DNA of 64,000 bases, from NCBI GenBank assembly GCA_037039685.1, contig JAWNGF010000001.1, positions 7,874,001-7,938,000 on the forward strand. The letters are read 5' to 3'. Of this stretch, positions 46,775 through 57,145 are shown in pieces; position 1 is the first letter of the stretch, and each line of letters begins with the position of its first letter. A program made the position numbers and the translations under genes. Source of the stretch: Ceratobasidium sp. AG-K. Lineage: Eukaryota > Basidiomycota > Agaricomycetes > Cantharellales > Ceratobasidiaceae. The notes under the pieces were generated by a model that was given only the letters and a program-made list of their open reading frames with translations, had not been told where the DNA came from and did no database searches.

Positions 46775-47087
46775 CTCACTTACTTCGCGGCGTGTATAGC
46801 CCATTTGACCGCCAATGATCCCTTGTATTCGATCTACCATTCGTTGCATAGCATATACCATAGATAAAACGTCGACCGAATGCCGCAGGTAGCTAACTAA
46901 CCCAAGTTACACACTCAACGGTGCAATAGGCCGATGGCCCGACGCATAGAGGAAGGTCACATGACCTCTAGTAGTTGGGCTCCGAAAGAGTCATTCGTTT
47001 TGAACCGCACTAGTCCCTGATCTCCCATCGTCTGCTATAGATTCTCGCACTGAAACCAGAACAGCGGGCAAGCGACTGTCACCTATT
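46775..47087. promoter_or_regulatory. HIS7 upstream region with a GCN4/CPC1-like motif
   Basis: GAGTCA at 46988-46993, in context AATGACTCT on the minus strand, is close to the Gcn4/Cpc1 consensus ATGACTCAT. It lies about 95 bp before the HIS7 start. General amino-acid control of HIS genes by this factor is established in ascomycetes; its use here is inference from one site. Confidence 0.4.
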
Positions 47088-48852
47088 ATGAGCAAAGGGC
47101 TGTATCTACTTGATTATGGTGCAGGTAATGTCCGGAGTCTAGCCAATTCTCTGGCAAAGATCGGCTATGACTTCGAGTGGATAAAATCTCCAGAGGACTT
47201 TGGGAAAGCAGAGGCAAGTGCATCATCTCAAAACCACAGGCATAACCTCATTCCATCTCAGCGCCTGATTTTTCCTGGGGTCGGAGCTTTTCACTCTGCC
47301 ATTACGCACCTCACCGAGTCTGGCCTCCTCGAACCTCTGAAGGCTTACATCGCATCCGGAAAGCCATACTTTGGTATATGCATAGGCATGCAAGTCCTAT
47401 TCGAATCCTCTACCGAAAATCCTTCAACCAAAGGGCTCGGCGTTATCCCAGCACAGATCGAAGAGTTCGGCCGAGAGGACAAGGCTGTCCCACACATGGG
47501 CTGGAATGTTGCAGAATTGGTCGACGAAGATCCTCAAGACGAGGCGCAAACAGGCATCAGCCAGGACGCCTCGTTTTATTTTGTGCATTCGTTCCGTGCT
47601 GCATACGATGCTACTGGTGCCGCCGCCGACTGGGCACATGCAACGACCCAGTATGGCCAGGAACTTTTCCTGTCGACGGTTCGAAAAGGGAACGTGTTTG
47701 CGACGCAGTTTCATCCCGAAAAGTCGGGTGAGGTGGGGCTCAATGTGCTCAAGTCTTGGTTGAGCGCACCGACCGAGGCGGTCGATGGGCGAGGGAAGCT
47801 CCCATCCAAACGAGCCGCTCGAACGCCTCGACCCAAGGACAGGTTCATCAAGCGTGTCATCGCATGTATGGACGTACGGGCCAACGACGAGGGTGATCTC
47901 GTAGTCACCAAAGGCGACCAATACGACGTTCGAGAAAAGGAGACCTCACCCAAAGCACAAGTCGCCGCTCAATCCTCGTCTCGCCCGGCTTCACCCACTC
48001 GAGCAGTCCGAAACCTGGGTAAACCAGTGGCGCTCGCCAAAGCGTACTATGACGCAGGAGCAGACGAAATTTGCCTATTAAACATTACCTCATTCCGCAA
48101 CTCCCCCCTCGTCGACCAACCGATGCTCGCAGTAGTCCGGGCCGCAGCCGCCGAAACTTTTGTTCCTCTTACAATCGGAGGCGGAATTAAAGACACGGTC
48201 GACCCAGACGGAACACCTCGTACCGCGCTTGAAGTCGCGGCGCATACTTCCGCGCCGGAGCGGACAAGGTTAGCATAGGGAGCGAAGCGGTCGTAGCCGT
48301 TGAAGCTATGCTCGCTCGCCCAGGCCAAACGCTCGGGGGTACAAGTCCCATGGAGACTATTTCGCACGTCTATGGACGTCAGGCAGTCGTAGTCTCGATC
48401 GACCCACGCAAAGTTTACGTGACAGACCCGACGGACCACGCAGACGAGCTCGTGATTGGGAAAGAGGCAATTTCGGCCAAAGAGGACGAAAAGGACAAGA
48501 TGTGGTGGTACCAAGCGACGACTCAGGGCGGTAGGACTAACCGACCGCTCTCGGTTGTACAGCTCGCCAAGGGTGCGGAGCGGTTAGGCGCAGGCGAAAT
48601 CTTGTTGAACAGCATTGACCGCGATGGGACAAACATCGGGTACGACTTGGATCTAATTAATTTGGTCAGAAGGCGGTAAACATACCGGTTGTGGCGAGCA
48701 GTGGGGCGGGTAAACCGGCTGATTTCGTAGAGGTGTTTGAGAAGACTGGGGTAGAGGCAGCCCTGGCGGCGGGCATCTTCCACCGCAAGGAAGTAAAGAT
48801 ACCTGATGTCAAAGCCGCCCTGGAGGGTGCTCAGATTAACGTTAGAAAATAA
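47088..48852 (+). CDS. HIS7: Imidazole glycerol phosphate synthase HisH-HisF fusion, two apparent frame breaks
   Basis: The bifunctional enzyme makes imidazole glycerol phosphate and AICAR from PRFAR and glutamine, step five of histidine synthesis. The N-terminal glutaminase has [22 protein letters not shown], the nucleophile loop [13 protein letters not shown] and [14 protein letters not shown]. The HisF barrel begins [20 protein letters not shown] and runs to [15 protein letters not shown] and a C-terminal INVRK. An intron at 47214-47261 (GC-AG, 48 nt, no stop) is inferred from the join GKAERLIFPG. Two single-base gaps interrupt HisF: at 48243-48246 (needed for [13 protein letters not shown]) and at 48670-48673 (needed before AVNIPVV). 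Spliced length is 1717 nt, two short of 1719 (572 residues). The intact flanking sequence on both sides argues for sequence errors rather than decay. Confidence 0.92.
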
Positions 48853-50526
48853 ATTTGTGTCCATAGACGGGTTGAAATGTAGAATTGATTGGAGGCTGAA
48901 AAGGGGGCTGTATGCAGTAGGGGTAAATGTGTTGCGCCTTGGCCCGTCCACAGTACGCATCCACAAACTCAAATATGTCCATGTATAAATGCAAATGTAT
49001 TTTGTCTACCCGTTTAACCCTGTTACTGCCAAGAGACTTGGTAGAACAAAACTTGACTTTTCCATCCTGCCTGTGACACAAATCAGGAACAAGTTTGTTC
49101 TAGCGTCCAACATCCCCGGCGTGGGCTGCAGGCTCGGAGATTGTCCAAATGGGCATTCGCCAGCATGGCCGTCGCGTGATATCAAGCGCAGTGTCCAGAC
49201 AACCACTCCCAGGTGGTGATGTGATACCAACAATATCCGCACCTCCTGGCTGTCCGATTTCTCGCCGAATCAAATAAAACACGACGTTGACGCATGTTGA
49301 ATTAACCATAAAAGTCCTCGTAAATGCTTCTCCCCGCAACTGGTAGTTGAAGCACGTATGGATCTTGCGACCCAGCTCATCTGACCATGAAATTTTGTTC
49401 TAGCGTGTGTTGCCGGTACGAGTGCGCCCGATGGAAGTCCTTCGTTTACGAGAAGTTTGTTGGCGATATATGATTGTGTAGCCGTTCCGTCTTTCAGAGC
49501 GGATGCAGGGTGTATACAGTAAGCAACGGGAATAGACGTGTTTGACTTTGATGTACAAAAGTAGTAATATTACGTGCGAACATCAATAGTTCAGTAATAT
49601 ACACATATAATGACTGTATCCGCTGCACATGGGCTGGGTGAGAGAAATGCCGAGGCGGGTAACGAGGGGACGGAGAAGGCCAAGGAGGATCGACTCGTCT
49701 TGTGCGGGGTTTCATAGGGTGTTTGGAAATGGCAACAGGGGAAGACGACCGGTCCGCTGCGGACGAGGACACTGGGCTTGGATGGTACCGGGTCGCTGGG
49801 GACTGGGGCCGGAGCGAGAGGTCGGCCCAAGAGAGCAGAGGACGCCGAGAGACATGGCTTTACTTGGACATGATGAGAATGTAACGTATATGCCAGCAAG
49901 CACGGATGGGAGCAGAGCAGCGACGGAGCCGAGGTCGGTGAAAATGAGAGCTGCGGGCGTTTTCGACGGGAAAAAGAGCAGTGCTGGATGTGCGTGGTCA
50001 GACGTTGGAGTGCTGGCTGCGGCTCGGCTGCCAGGCTGCAACTTGTATTTAATGTCGCCTAGACGCAGTTATCAGCTCTCGTATCTCCAACTAGGCGTCC
50101 GCTTTAGGGAGGTGAGAGGCTTATTTGTGCATGTGGGGCAAGGGAGCTGAGTGATTGGTTCCTGATAAGTGGTGCGGAAGACGATGAGCATGGCCCAACA
50201 TTCGTCGTCACGACACAGATCAGCGACTGCAGGTTCTGGGACTGTGCATAGACAAGCGTCGACCCGGCACGGTGAGTGACATGGCGGGATGACCGACTCT
50301 GCCGAGCACGTGAAGCGCGGCAGAACCTGGTCTCATCCCTCTGGATCCTAGAGCTGATCCTTTTCTTTCTTTCTTTCTTCCGCCAGCTCCAAACAATCCC
50401 TTTGACCCCCCTTCTGTCCCAACACACAGATCCCGCACACACACCACCACCGTCCCCTCGAGGCATCCCGAACCTGCCCGTGCCCCCACCCAACCTTCCC
50501 GGCGTCACACCCACAAGCGCGACCAC
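48853..50526. other. 1.67-kb gap, with PAL1 promoter at its right end
   Basis: No gene recognised. Frames at 49629-50150 (plus) and 49591-49899 (minus) are Arg- or Pro-rich without splice support. A pyrimidine tract at about 50351-50380 (ctttcttt repeats) just upstream of PAL1 resembles the CT-rich core promoters of basidiomycetes. Confidence 0.5.
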
Positions 50527-51812
50527 ATGGACAGCGTCGTCGTCAAGAACGGAGTCCCCCTGGACCGCGTCAAGCCCGTCCGGAGCATGACCACCGGCTC
50601 AACGTATGTGTCTGCCAGCACTGTAGGCTGCTTACTAATTCTGCACAGACTGAGTGCCACTCCGACCCCGAGTCGCTCGCGTTCGACAGACAACATCGAG
50701 CGGCAAAACGACAAGGCCGCAAGCCCTCACCTCGCCCACCCAAAAAGGCGACCCATGTCGATGTCATCGATAAGCTCGACTATAGCGGGATCGGAGCAGC
50801 CAGTGCGTCCAACATTCGGGTTTATGTGCTGTACTTATCTATTTGCAGCCTTCCACCACGATGGGCCGTTTGATGCCTGTGCCCCCGCGCGCAACAAGAA
50901 CAAGACCAAGGCCCCGATGCACGCGTTTGACGATGTCCCAATGCAACAGGCCGATGCCAACAACAAGCACCTGTCGCCCCTCGCGCAGGCCACCATCCAG
51001 GCGATGAGGCAGCCCCCGGGCTCGTCCCCCTATGCCGTCACACTCAACACCAACGTCGGCAGCTACGGCCAGCCCCCCAGCCCAACCTACGCCAGCCCCA
51101 AGAAAAAGTCGCCCAAGAAGAGCGCACTCGCCGAAGCATGGGGCATCGCAGAGCCCGAGCCGTTTGAAGAGTTTTCCGCAGGCCGCCAGAGCGCCTATGA
51201 TAGCCCCATGACTGGCTCCCTCACCTCGATCAACAACACAAGCGCCCGCACTGGCATGACCACAAGGGCTGAGCCGTTCCCCGAATATCCCGATTGTGAG
51301 TAATCTCTTGGGTTTACGGCTATTATTAACGATCAACAGCTCGTCCGCAACCTGCTCGCCGTCCCTCGCGTGCGCTTCCTCCACCTCAACCGATCCAGCT
51401 CTACCCAGAGTTCCCCGAGGGCGACCCCGTGCCCATGAGCATGGCCCCATCGGCCTATGGCGAGCGTCCAGCAGGCCCCAAGCGAAGCAAGTCGCTCATG
51501 CAGCGATTCCGCAAGATGCGGGATAGTCCCAACGCTCCACCCCAGCCTACGTACGAGGAGGAGCCAGTCCCGCCGGCCAGCAATATCCGGCTCGTGAGTC
51601 AGCGTGCTCCGCCTGTCCCAGAGCGGGGCCCCATGGATCCGTACCTCGCGCTCGATGAGCAGCGCGGAGCGCGCGAAAAGAACTTGCCTGCGGCACCTCC
51701 CGTTGCCAATGCCGACTACTTTAACGAGCAGGGAGGTCTCGCACCCGGTAATACGGGTATCAACCGCAAGGGCAGCTTGATGCGCAAGATGAAGGGCGTC
51801 ATGAGCCGTTGA
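50527..51812 (+). CDS. pal1: PAL1-like cell morphology / endocytosis protein
   Basis: Four exons (50527-50603, 50649-50802, 50849-51295, 51340-51812). The Pal1 signature HHDGPFDACAPARNKNKTK lies around residue 80, followed by APMHAFDDVP. The rest is disordered with Pro-rich and basic patches (SPKKKSPKKSALAEAWG) and a basic C-terminus ending MRKMKGVMSR. Fission yeast Pal1 sits at growing tips and endocytic patches and is needed for cylindrical shape; the budding-yeast relative binds Sla2/Ede1-type coat factors. Exons sum to 1151 nt, one short. After the acceptor at 50848 the sequence gives CC TTC CAC CAC in the conserved frame while the previous exon ends in phase 0. One more C near 50853 gives PPSHHDGPFD and a 383-residue protein. 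Confidence 0.85.
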
Positions 51813-52108
51813 GCAAGTCGTGCAACCATTCGTGTTTTTGTTTCGGTTCTCTGGGTTGCACATTTTGTGTAACAATACATACTCTACTCTCTGGTTTTCT
51901 TCTTGCTTAAATACCTATTCTGCTAGTACTCTCCTCTCACCCGGATCTGAAACGTGTCGTCCTCAGAAACCTAGAGATGTATATGCATTTCTCGTCTGTA
52001 CCGCCTGATGAATATTATTCGCTTCGCTGAACTCGGATCGAGAATACAGCACAAGATAGGATCGACAGGAGGTCAGTTCTACAAAATGATCTAAAGTCTA
52101 TCAAAGCT

Positions 52109-53430
52109 CTATGAAGACAGCTTTTCGAGTTGGAGTTTTTCAAAATAGGCGACCCGCTCCATGGCGCTATCTGCCAACCACTCGTCCTGCTTTCCGCCCG
52201 TGCCGTCGACAATATCGCTCACAGTGCTCTTGGTCTGAACTACCACCGCGGGCTCGGTACTAAAGATGTTGAGGATTTTGTGGTGGTTGAAATGTTGAAA
52301 CGCGTGGTCTGCCAAGACGTCTATATTCAGCCCAGAACCGGATAATGGAGCCCCACGTACCAATGGGCCTGGAAAATGCAAACAATGGTGTGCGAAGGTA
52401 CCGAACAAGTCGGCGGGCGCCATTTCGGGAGATGGCATAAGCGTGCGTACACAGAACGTGCTTGGACGGGTGGAGATGTGGGTTGCCTCGTACAGGCGGG
52501 TTCTCGTTTTCGTTGGACATGCAGTGCCCTGCACAACTCAGTTGGATAAACTGAGGAGTAATTTACTGTAAACTTACCGAGCATGACAATGTCCCAGTCC
52601 TTGGGCAAGTAGGTCCACATCTGCCTCAGTCTCTTTTCAAGATCAAACTGTGGTTAAACGTATTAGCTTTGCAGGGACGGGGATAACGAACGCACCTCCA
52701 TATCAATGTCGTCTTCGAATATGATGGCGACCTCGTCCGGTCCGCGTGCAATTTTGAGCAACACTTGGTAGTGTGAATACCAGCAGCTCACTTGAGCGCG
52801 AGTGATAATTTCGCCCTCCAATAGATCCGACTCGCCTGCCGTTCGCAGCACTGGTGGACGAGTATCTGGCGAGGGCGGGGCAGGGAGTGGCTTAAGGCCT
52901 TGCGGATCGCCAGGGGGAAGAAACCACAGGTCGGCCCCCTCGCGAGGCGGGACAGGCCCATTGGACCCGACACCAGGCAGCCAAGTAAAATGCAGTCCCT
53001 GGGGATTGGGTACTTCATGTTCGTGCCCGATACGAGACTGCGCACGGGCCCAGCGCACTCGTTCGAGAATGTCTGTGACGACCTTGGCGTGCATGTCGAG
53101 TGCGTCGTGCCACACTACGTCAATGTCCATTGCGCGCACCAACGACTCCATGTGTTTGCGTCGGTCGATTCGGCGTGCGAGGCCAATCACATAGATCCGC
53201 TGGGCAACTCCGAGGGTCCGCGAGTGCGCAGTTCGGTCGAGCTCCCGCACGAGTCCTAGTTGTTGGCGATACAAGCTCGCGCCGGTGACACCATTCTCGG
53301 GGCTGGGCGTAGTAGACGTCCAGAGTAAATCATCGAGCGAGACACGCTGCTGGAACCCGGCCGACAAGAATATCAGCGTCAGTGCCGCGACGATGATGAG
53401 CCCAAACGCCCGAAACGAGCGCTGCAACAT
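52109..53430 (-). CDS. GT25-family glycosyltransferase, type II membrane protein
   Basis: Four exons (52696-53430, 52578-52647, 52361-52528, 52109-52320) sum to 1185 nt, 394 residues. A short cytosolic start and signal anchor (FGLIIVAALTLIFLSAGF) place the enzyme in the Golgi or ER. The GT25 domain shows IYVIGLARRIDRRKHME, then the metal-binding VAIIFEDDIDME. WTYLPKDWDIVMLGHC and HAYAISRNGARRLVRYL follow. GT25 includes bacterial LPS galactosyltransferases and animal collagen galactosyltransferases; the fungal acceptor is unknown. A Pro/Gly-rich insert of about 80 residues separates the first two motifs. The last intron (52321-52360) is only 40 nt, short even for this genome, yet its splice gives SRPIDVLADHAFQH in frame. 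Confidence 0.87.
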
Positions 53431-53597
53431 GGAACAAAGCGGGAAAATGTCTGGTCGTTGCTCGGCAAGAAATGAATTAATCGACGGATTATCAGGAACA
53501 AGCAACCCGAGATAAACAGACGTATACAATAATAACTGAAATATGTTACCTGATAATACAATTGCAGGCGTATGTATACAGAAAAAAAAATGAACAA

Positions 53598-55406
53598 TCA
53601 AGTCAACAATTCTTTCACAGTAGTCACCACTCTCGAAATTTCGCTCGATGGTCGTTGGTAGAACCACAGCCAAGACCGTATCGGGTGGTGTGGCGCCTGC
53701 ATCAGATGTATCACCGCACTGAAACCGGTCTAATGGAATCTATACTCACCACAAGCCCTAATTCTCGGCAGATAGATGGCGTCGAAAACGATGGATCTCG
53801 GGCGTACTTCCAAGCCACGTATTGCTGCATAAAAATAAGATCTTCAGACGTGAACGGGTGCCTGGCTAACGCTCCTGCCATCGGGTAGGGGGGACTAGGA
53901 CGGGGCGGGTTGTCGTCCATCGCAGCTCGAATAATATCCTCCTGAGTGAGCGTCGAGTTCAATGGTATCGACGACGCAGGAATGGCATAGTCGTCGACGG
54001 GGACCATCAAACCAGATTTTATGCATTGGTTGACCCATGCGACAGGTACGGCGACCCGGTTGGCCGTGTCCGCTTCAATCAATACTTCTGCATACTGGGG
54101 CGCGGCCTTGGACACGATCACGTATGAAGCTGCTTCCATAGTGTGCGCCATGAGACCTCCGTGTTTCTAAAAGGAAAACCATGAGTCCATGCTACGACAT
54201 AAATAGCAACGTACTTACTCTGAGCAAACGGATCACACTGCCTCGATCCGGAAGATCTACCTGGAGCCAAAACTGAACAGGTTCCCCCACCAACGTAAAA
54301 ATCTTCTCATTGGGCAGAGGGGGCGGGGAAAGTGAACTTCCGAGCAGGTCGATGGTTTCGAATGATTGAGACGGTGTGGCGCTGAATTGATTCGTTCGGG
54401 ATTCGTCGCTACGCCGTTTGGGACCTCGTTTTGTCGATCCAGCGGGGAGCGGAGGACGCAACTTTTTAGCCAATGGCTCGTAGACGGGTGGATGGCTTGA
54501 ATGGGGCGCCTCTACTCGGGGGGATTTGAGTGGCTTGTCGACAGAGTGAGGGTTGCGTTCGACCGAGCGCGCCTTGCGCTTCAGACCGGAGAACACATAG
54601 GACTCGGGATCCTTCTTGAGTATTTCATACTCTTCGCAAGCTGCCCTAAAGAGACTACCAAGCGTAGCATTGGTTGGAGCACGGCCGTATGACTGAGGTG
54701 GAGGCGTGAGTGTTTGAGTGTTTGACAACCGGGAGTGCCTCGGGGGGCTGGGTCGAGGGTCATACTGCGATGGCCCAGCAATCGACTCGTGAATCTCAGT
54801 CTTGACTGGCGGAGTGCGCGCTGTTCCCGACGGTTCCCCCGCGTACACGGGCAGTTCTCCAGGGGGCAACCGCGTGGGTGAAGTGGGAGTTGGCCAAGGA
54901 CTGCTAGACAACTAAGCACATCACGTTCCGAACCATACGCTCAACTCACCGATCGTTCCTTTCTGCAACCGCGTGGGACTCCTCTTCCTTCACACGTGCT
55001 TTACTGTCTACGACCGGAGTATCGTCGTCGACGTACAGACTCTCGTCCACAATTTCTGGATCTTCGATTCGCAAATTTCCCCAGTTGAGGTCTTCATCCA
55101 AGAGCTTCCCTGCACTCAGACATGCTTGAATCCACTCGTGGAAGAGCACGACCTTGGTAGGGTCAGCACACATCTGACGTGCGCATTCTCGTCCCGCGTG
55201 GGATTGAGCGTCGATGAGGATCACATTGGCGTTGGAGATACGAGGGCACGGTGCGCCTCCATTGCTCTGCGAGGGTCAGATCCTGGAAGTCCCGTTGAAG
55301 ACAAACTGACCAGAATAGCCTTGTTCGACGCTGCACGGTTCGCAGATGATGGCTCGATGTAAATGGCAAGTGGCAGGCCCGACGGCGACTTGAAACTCGG
55401 GGCCAT
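53598..55406 (-). CDS. BRCT-BRCT-Myb-like protein, possible RAP1 homologue
   Basis: Five exons (55311-55406, 54950-55266, 54219-54903, 53750-54166, 53598-53696) sum to 1614 nt, 537 residues. An N-terminal BRCT-like fold includes LPLAIYIEPSSANRAA, ILSNGGAPCPRISNANVILI and VVLFHEWIQACLSAGK. A disordered, basic linker holds likely nuclear signals (KKLRPP, KRGPKRRSDE). A second BRCT-like fold runs from FWLQVDLPDRGSVIRLLRKHGG to VAVPVAWVNQCIKSGLMV. The C-terminal domain (PFTSEDLIFMQQYVAWKY, then LGLVAPHHPIRSWLWFY) resembles the RAP1 Myb domain. BRCT plus Myb is the RAP1/TERF2IP order, so a telomere or DNA-repair role is plausible. The extra BRCT and the missing clear RCT keep this tentative. It shares a 148-bp promoter with SER33. 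Confidence 0.75.
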
Positions 55407-55554
55407 GGACGGCAGATGAGACAAGGAGCAGAGAAGAGACAATTACGGTCACGTGAGTATTATGAGCGATGATGGCGAATGCGAATATCCGAATTGTCGA
55501 AAACCTCAAAAGCCGTCAGAGTCCGATTGACTCGAGACTCTCTATTCTGCTACC
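55407..55554. promoter_or_regulatory. Short bidirectional promoter, BRCT/RAP1-like gene and SER33
   Basis: Only 148 bp separate the two start codons. TGACTC at 55528-55533 lies 22 bp before the SER33 ATG and could be a Gcn4/Cpc1-type site or part of the leader. A CACGTGAGTATTATG string begins at 55451. Confidence 0.5.
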
Positions 55555-57032
55555 ATGTCCACCCCCATTACTATTCCCCGTGCTGCGCGAGACACGTTTG
55601 ATGAGGGTGCGGTGTCTACCTCGCCTCCATTTACTCGTCACCGTCCCCCTACCGAGTACGGTACTAGCCCCCTCCAGTCCTCGCCCAACTTTGGCACCGT
55701 CCAGCTTCCAGGCACCCGGCCGAAAGTTCTCAAGCCGTTTGCCACCGAGGAAACCCGTCTCTTAATCCTTGAGAACATCAGCCAGGACGCCGTGAGGGCA
55801 TTCACCGACATCGGATTCCAGGTCGACTTCCATAAAAAGGCCTTTTCAGAGGCCGAGCTCATCGACTGCATCGGAAAGTACCACGCAATCGGTATTCGTT
55901 CCAAGACCAAAATAACTGCCAATGTGCTCAAGGCTGCGACCAAGGCAAGTGCGCCTCGTCCGCGCATGTACCCTGACTAACCGTCCTGTCGCAGCTCCTC
56001 GTCATCGGTTGCTTCTGCATTGGCACAAACCAAGTCGACCTAGAGGCCGCGTCCCACGCTGGTATCCCCGTCTTCAACTCGCCTTTCTCCAACTCGCGCT
56101 CTGTCGCTGAACTCGTAATGTCTGAAGTCATCGCCCTCGCCCGTCAGCTCTTTGAGCGCGCCTGGGAGATGCGCAACGGCGTCTGGAACAAGGCCTCGGC
56201 CGGGTGCTGGGAGATTCGCGGCAAGACACTCGGAATCATTGGCTACGGACACATTGGCTCCCAGCTGTCTGTCCTCGCCGAGGCGTTTGGCATGCGCGTA
56301 CTCTACCACGACGTCCTCAACCTCATGCCGCTCGGCTCGGCCACACAGGTCCCAGACCTTGAGTCTTTGCTGTCCCAGTCAGATTTCGTCACGCTTCACG
56401 TTCCCGAACTCCCCGAGACGACGAACTTGATCGGCGAAGCAGAGCTCAAGATGATGCGCCGGGGCTCGTATCTTATTAACAATGCACGCGGCAAGGTCGT
56501 TGACATTCCTTCTCTCGTCGACGCCCTCGAGTCCAAGCGGCTCGCTGGAGCTGCCATCGATGTGTTCCCTAGTGAACCGGGAGGAAACGGTCAGCCGTTT
56601 GACGACCAGCTCAACCCGTGGGCGTCTCGCCTCCGCGCGCTCCCCAACGTGATCCTGACGCCGCACATTGGCGGGAGCACCGAAGAAGCTCAACGCATGA
56701 TTGGCTTCGAGGTCTCGAGCGCTCTCGCACGGTATCTGTCGTATGGCGCGACCCTCGGAGCCGTCAACTTCCCCGAGGTGGACCTGCGAGCCATCACTGC
56801 GGAGCAAGATTTCATTCGCCTGTGCTATGTGCATCACAATCAGCCCGGTGTCCTGCGGCAACTGAATGAGATTCTCGCCGACCACAATGTCGAGAAGCAA
56901 TATTCGGATTCCAAGGGCGACATTGCATATCTCATGGCTGATATCTCCAAGGTTAGCGAGGCAGACGTCCAGGAGATTCATGATCGCATTAGCAAGACCA
57001 GGGCGAATATCATCACTCGACTCCTCACATAA
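55555..57032 (+). CDS. SER33: D-3-phosphoglycerate dehydrogenase
   Basis: Two exons (55555-55944, 55995-57032) sum to 1428 nt, 475 residues, the size of fungal Ser3/Ser33. The enzyme oxidises 3-phosphoglycerate to 3-phosphohydroxypyruvate with NAD, the first step of serine synthesis. Visible are LLVIGCFCIGTNQVDL, the Rossmann loop GIIGYGHIGSQ, LPETTNLIGEAEL, NNARGKVVDIPSLVDAL (catalytic Arg region) and LTPHIGGSTEEAQ with the catalytic His. The C-terminal regulatory ACT domain starts at YVHHNQPGVLRQLNEIL. The intron 55945-55994 begins with GC; the conserved join ATKLLVIGCF leaves no in-frame GT choice. The N-terminal 55 residues are Pro/Ser-rich, as in fungal forms. Confidence 0.96.
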
Positions 57033-57145
57033 GCTCGCGTTTGCCTGTACTTCGATCAATGTAGATGAAAGTAGAATTATAATTTAGCACATTGTAGACA
57101 CACACGTACACACAACAAATCCACAGGTCCAAGTGCTGAAATCCC

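Noticed and set aside
48047..48514. Minus-strand frame opposite HIS7 that might suggest an overlapping gene at the frame breaks.
   Set aside because: Conserved HisF continues on the plus strand on both sides; the antisense frame has no family features.
48243..48673. Programmed ribosomal frameshifting as an explanation of the HIS7 breaks.
   Set aside because: No slippery heptamer or downstream structure is evident, and similar slips occur in unrelated genes.
49591..50150. Open frames on both strands in the gap before PAL1.
   Set aside because: Biased Arg or Pro/Ser composition, no conserved motif, no intron signals giving a longer protein.
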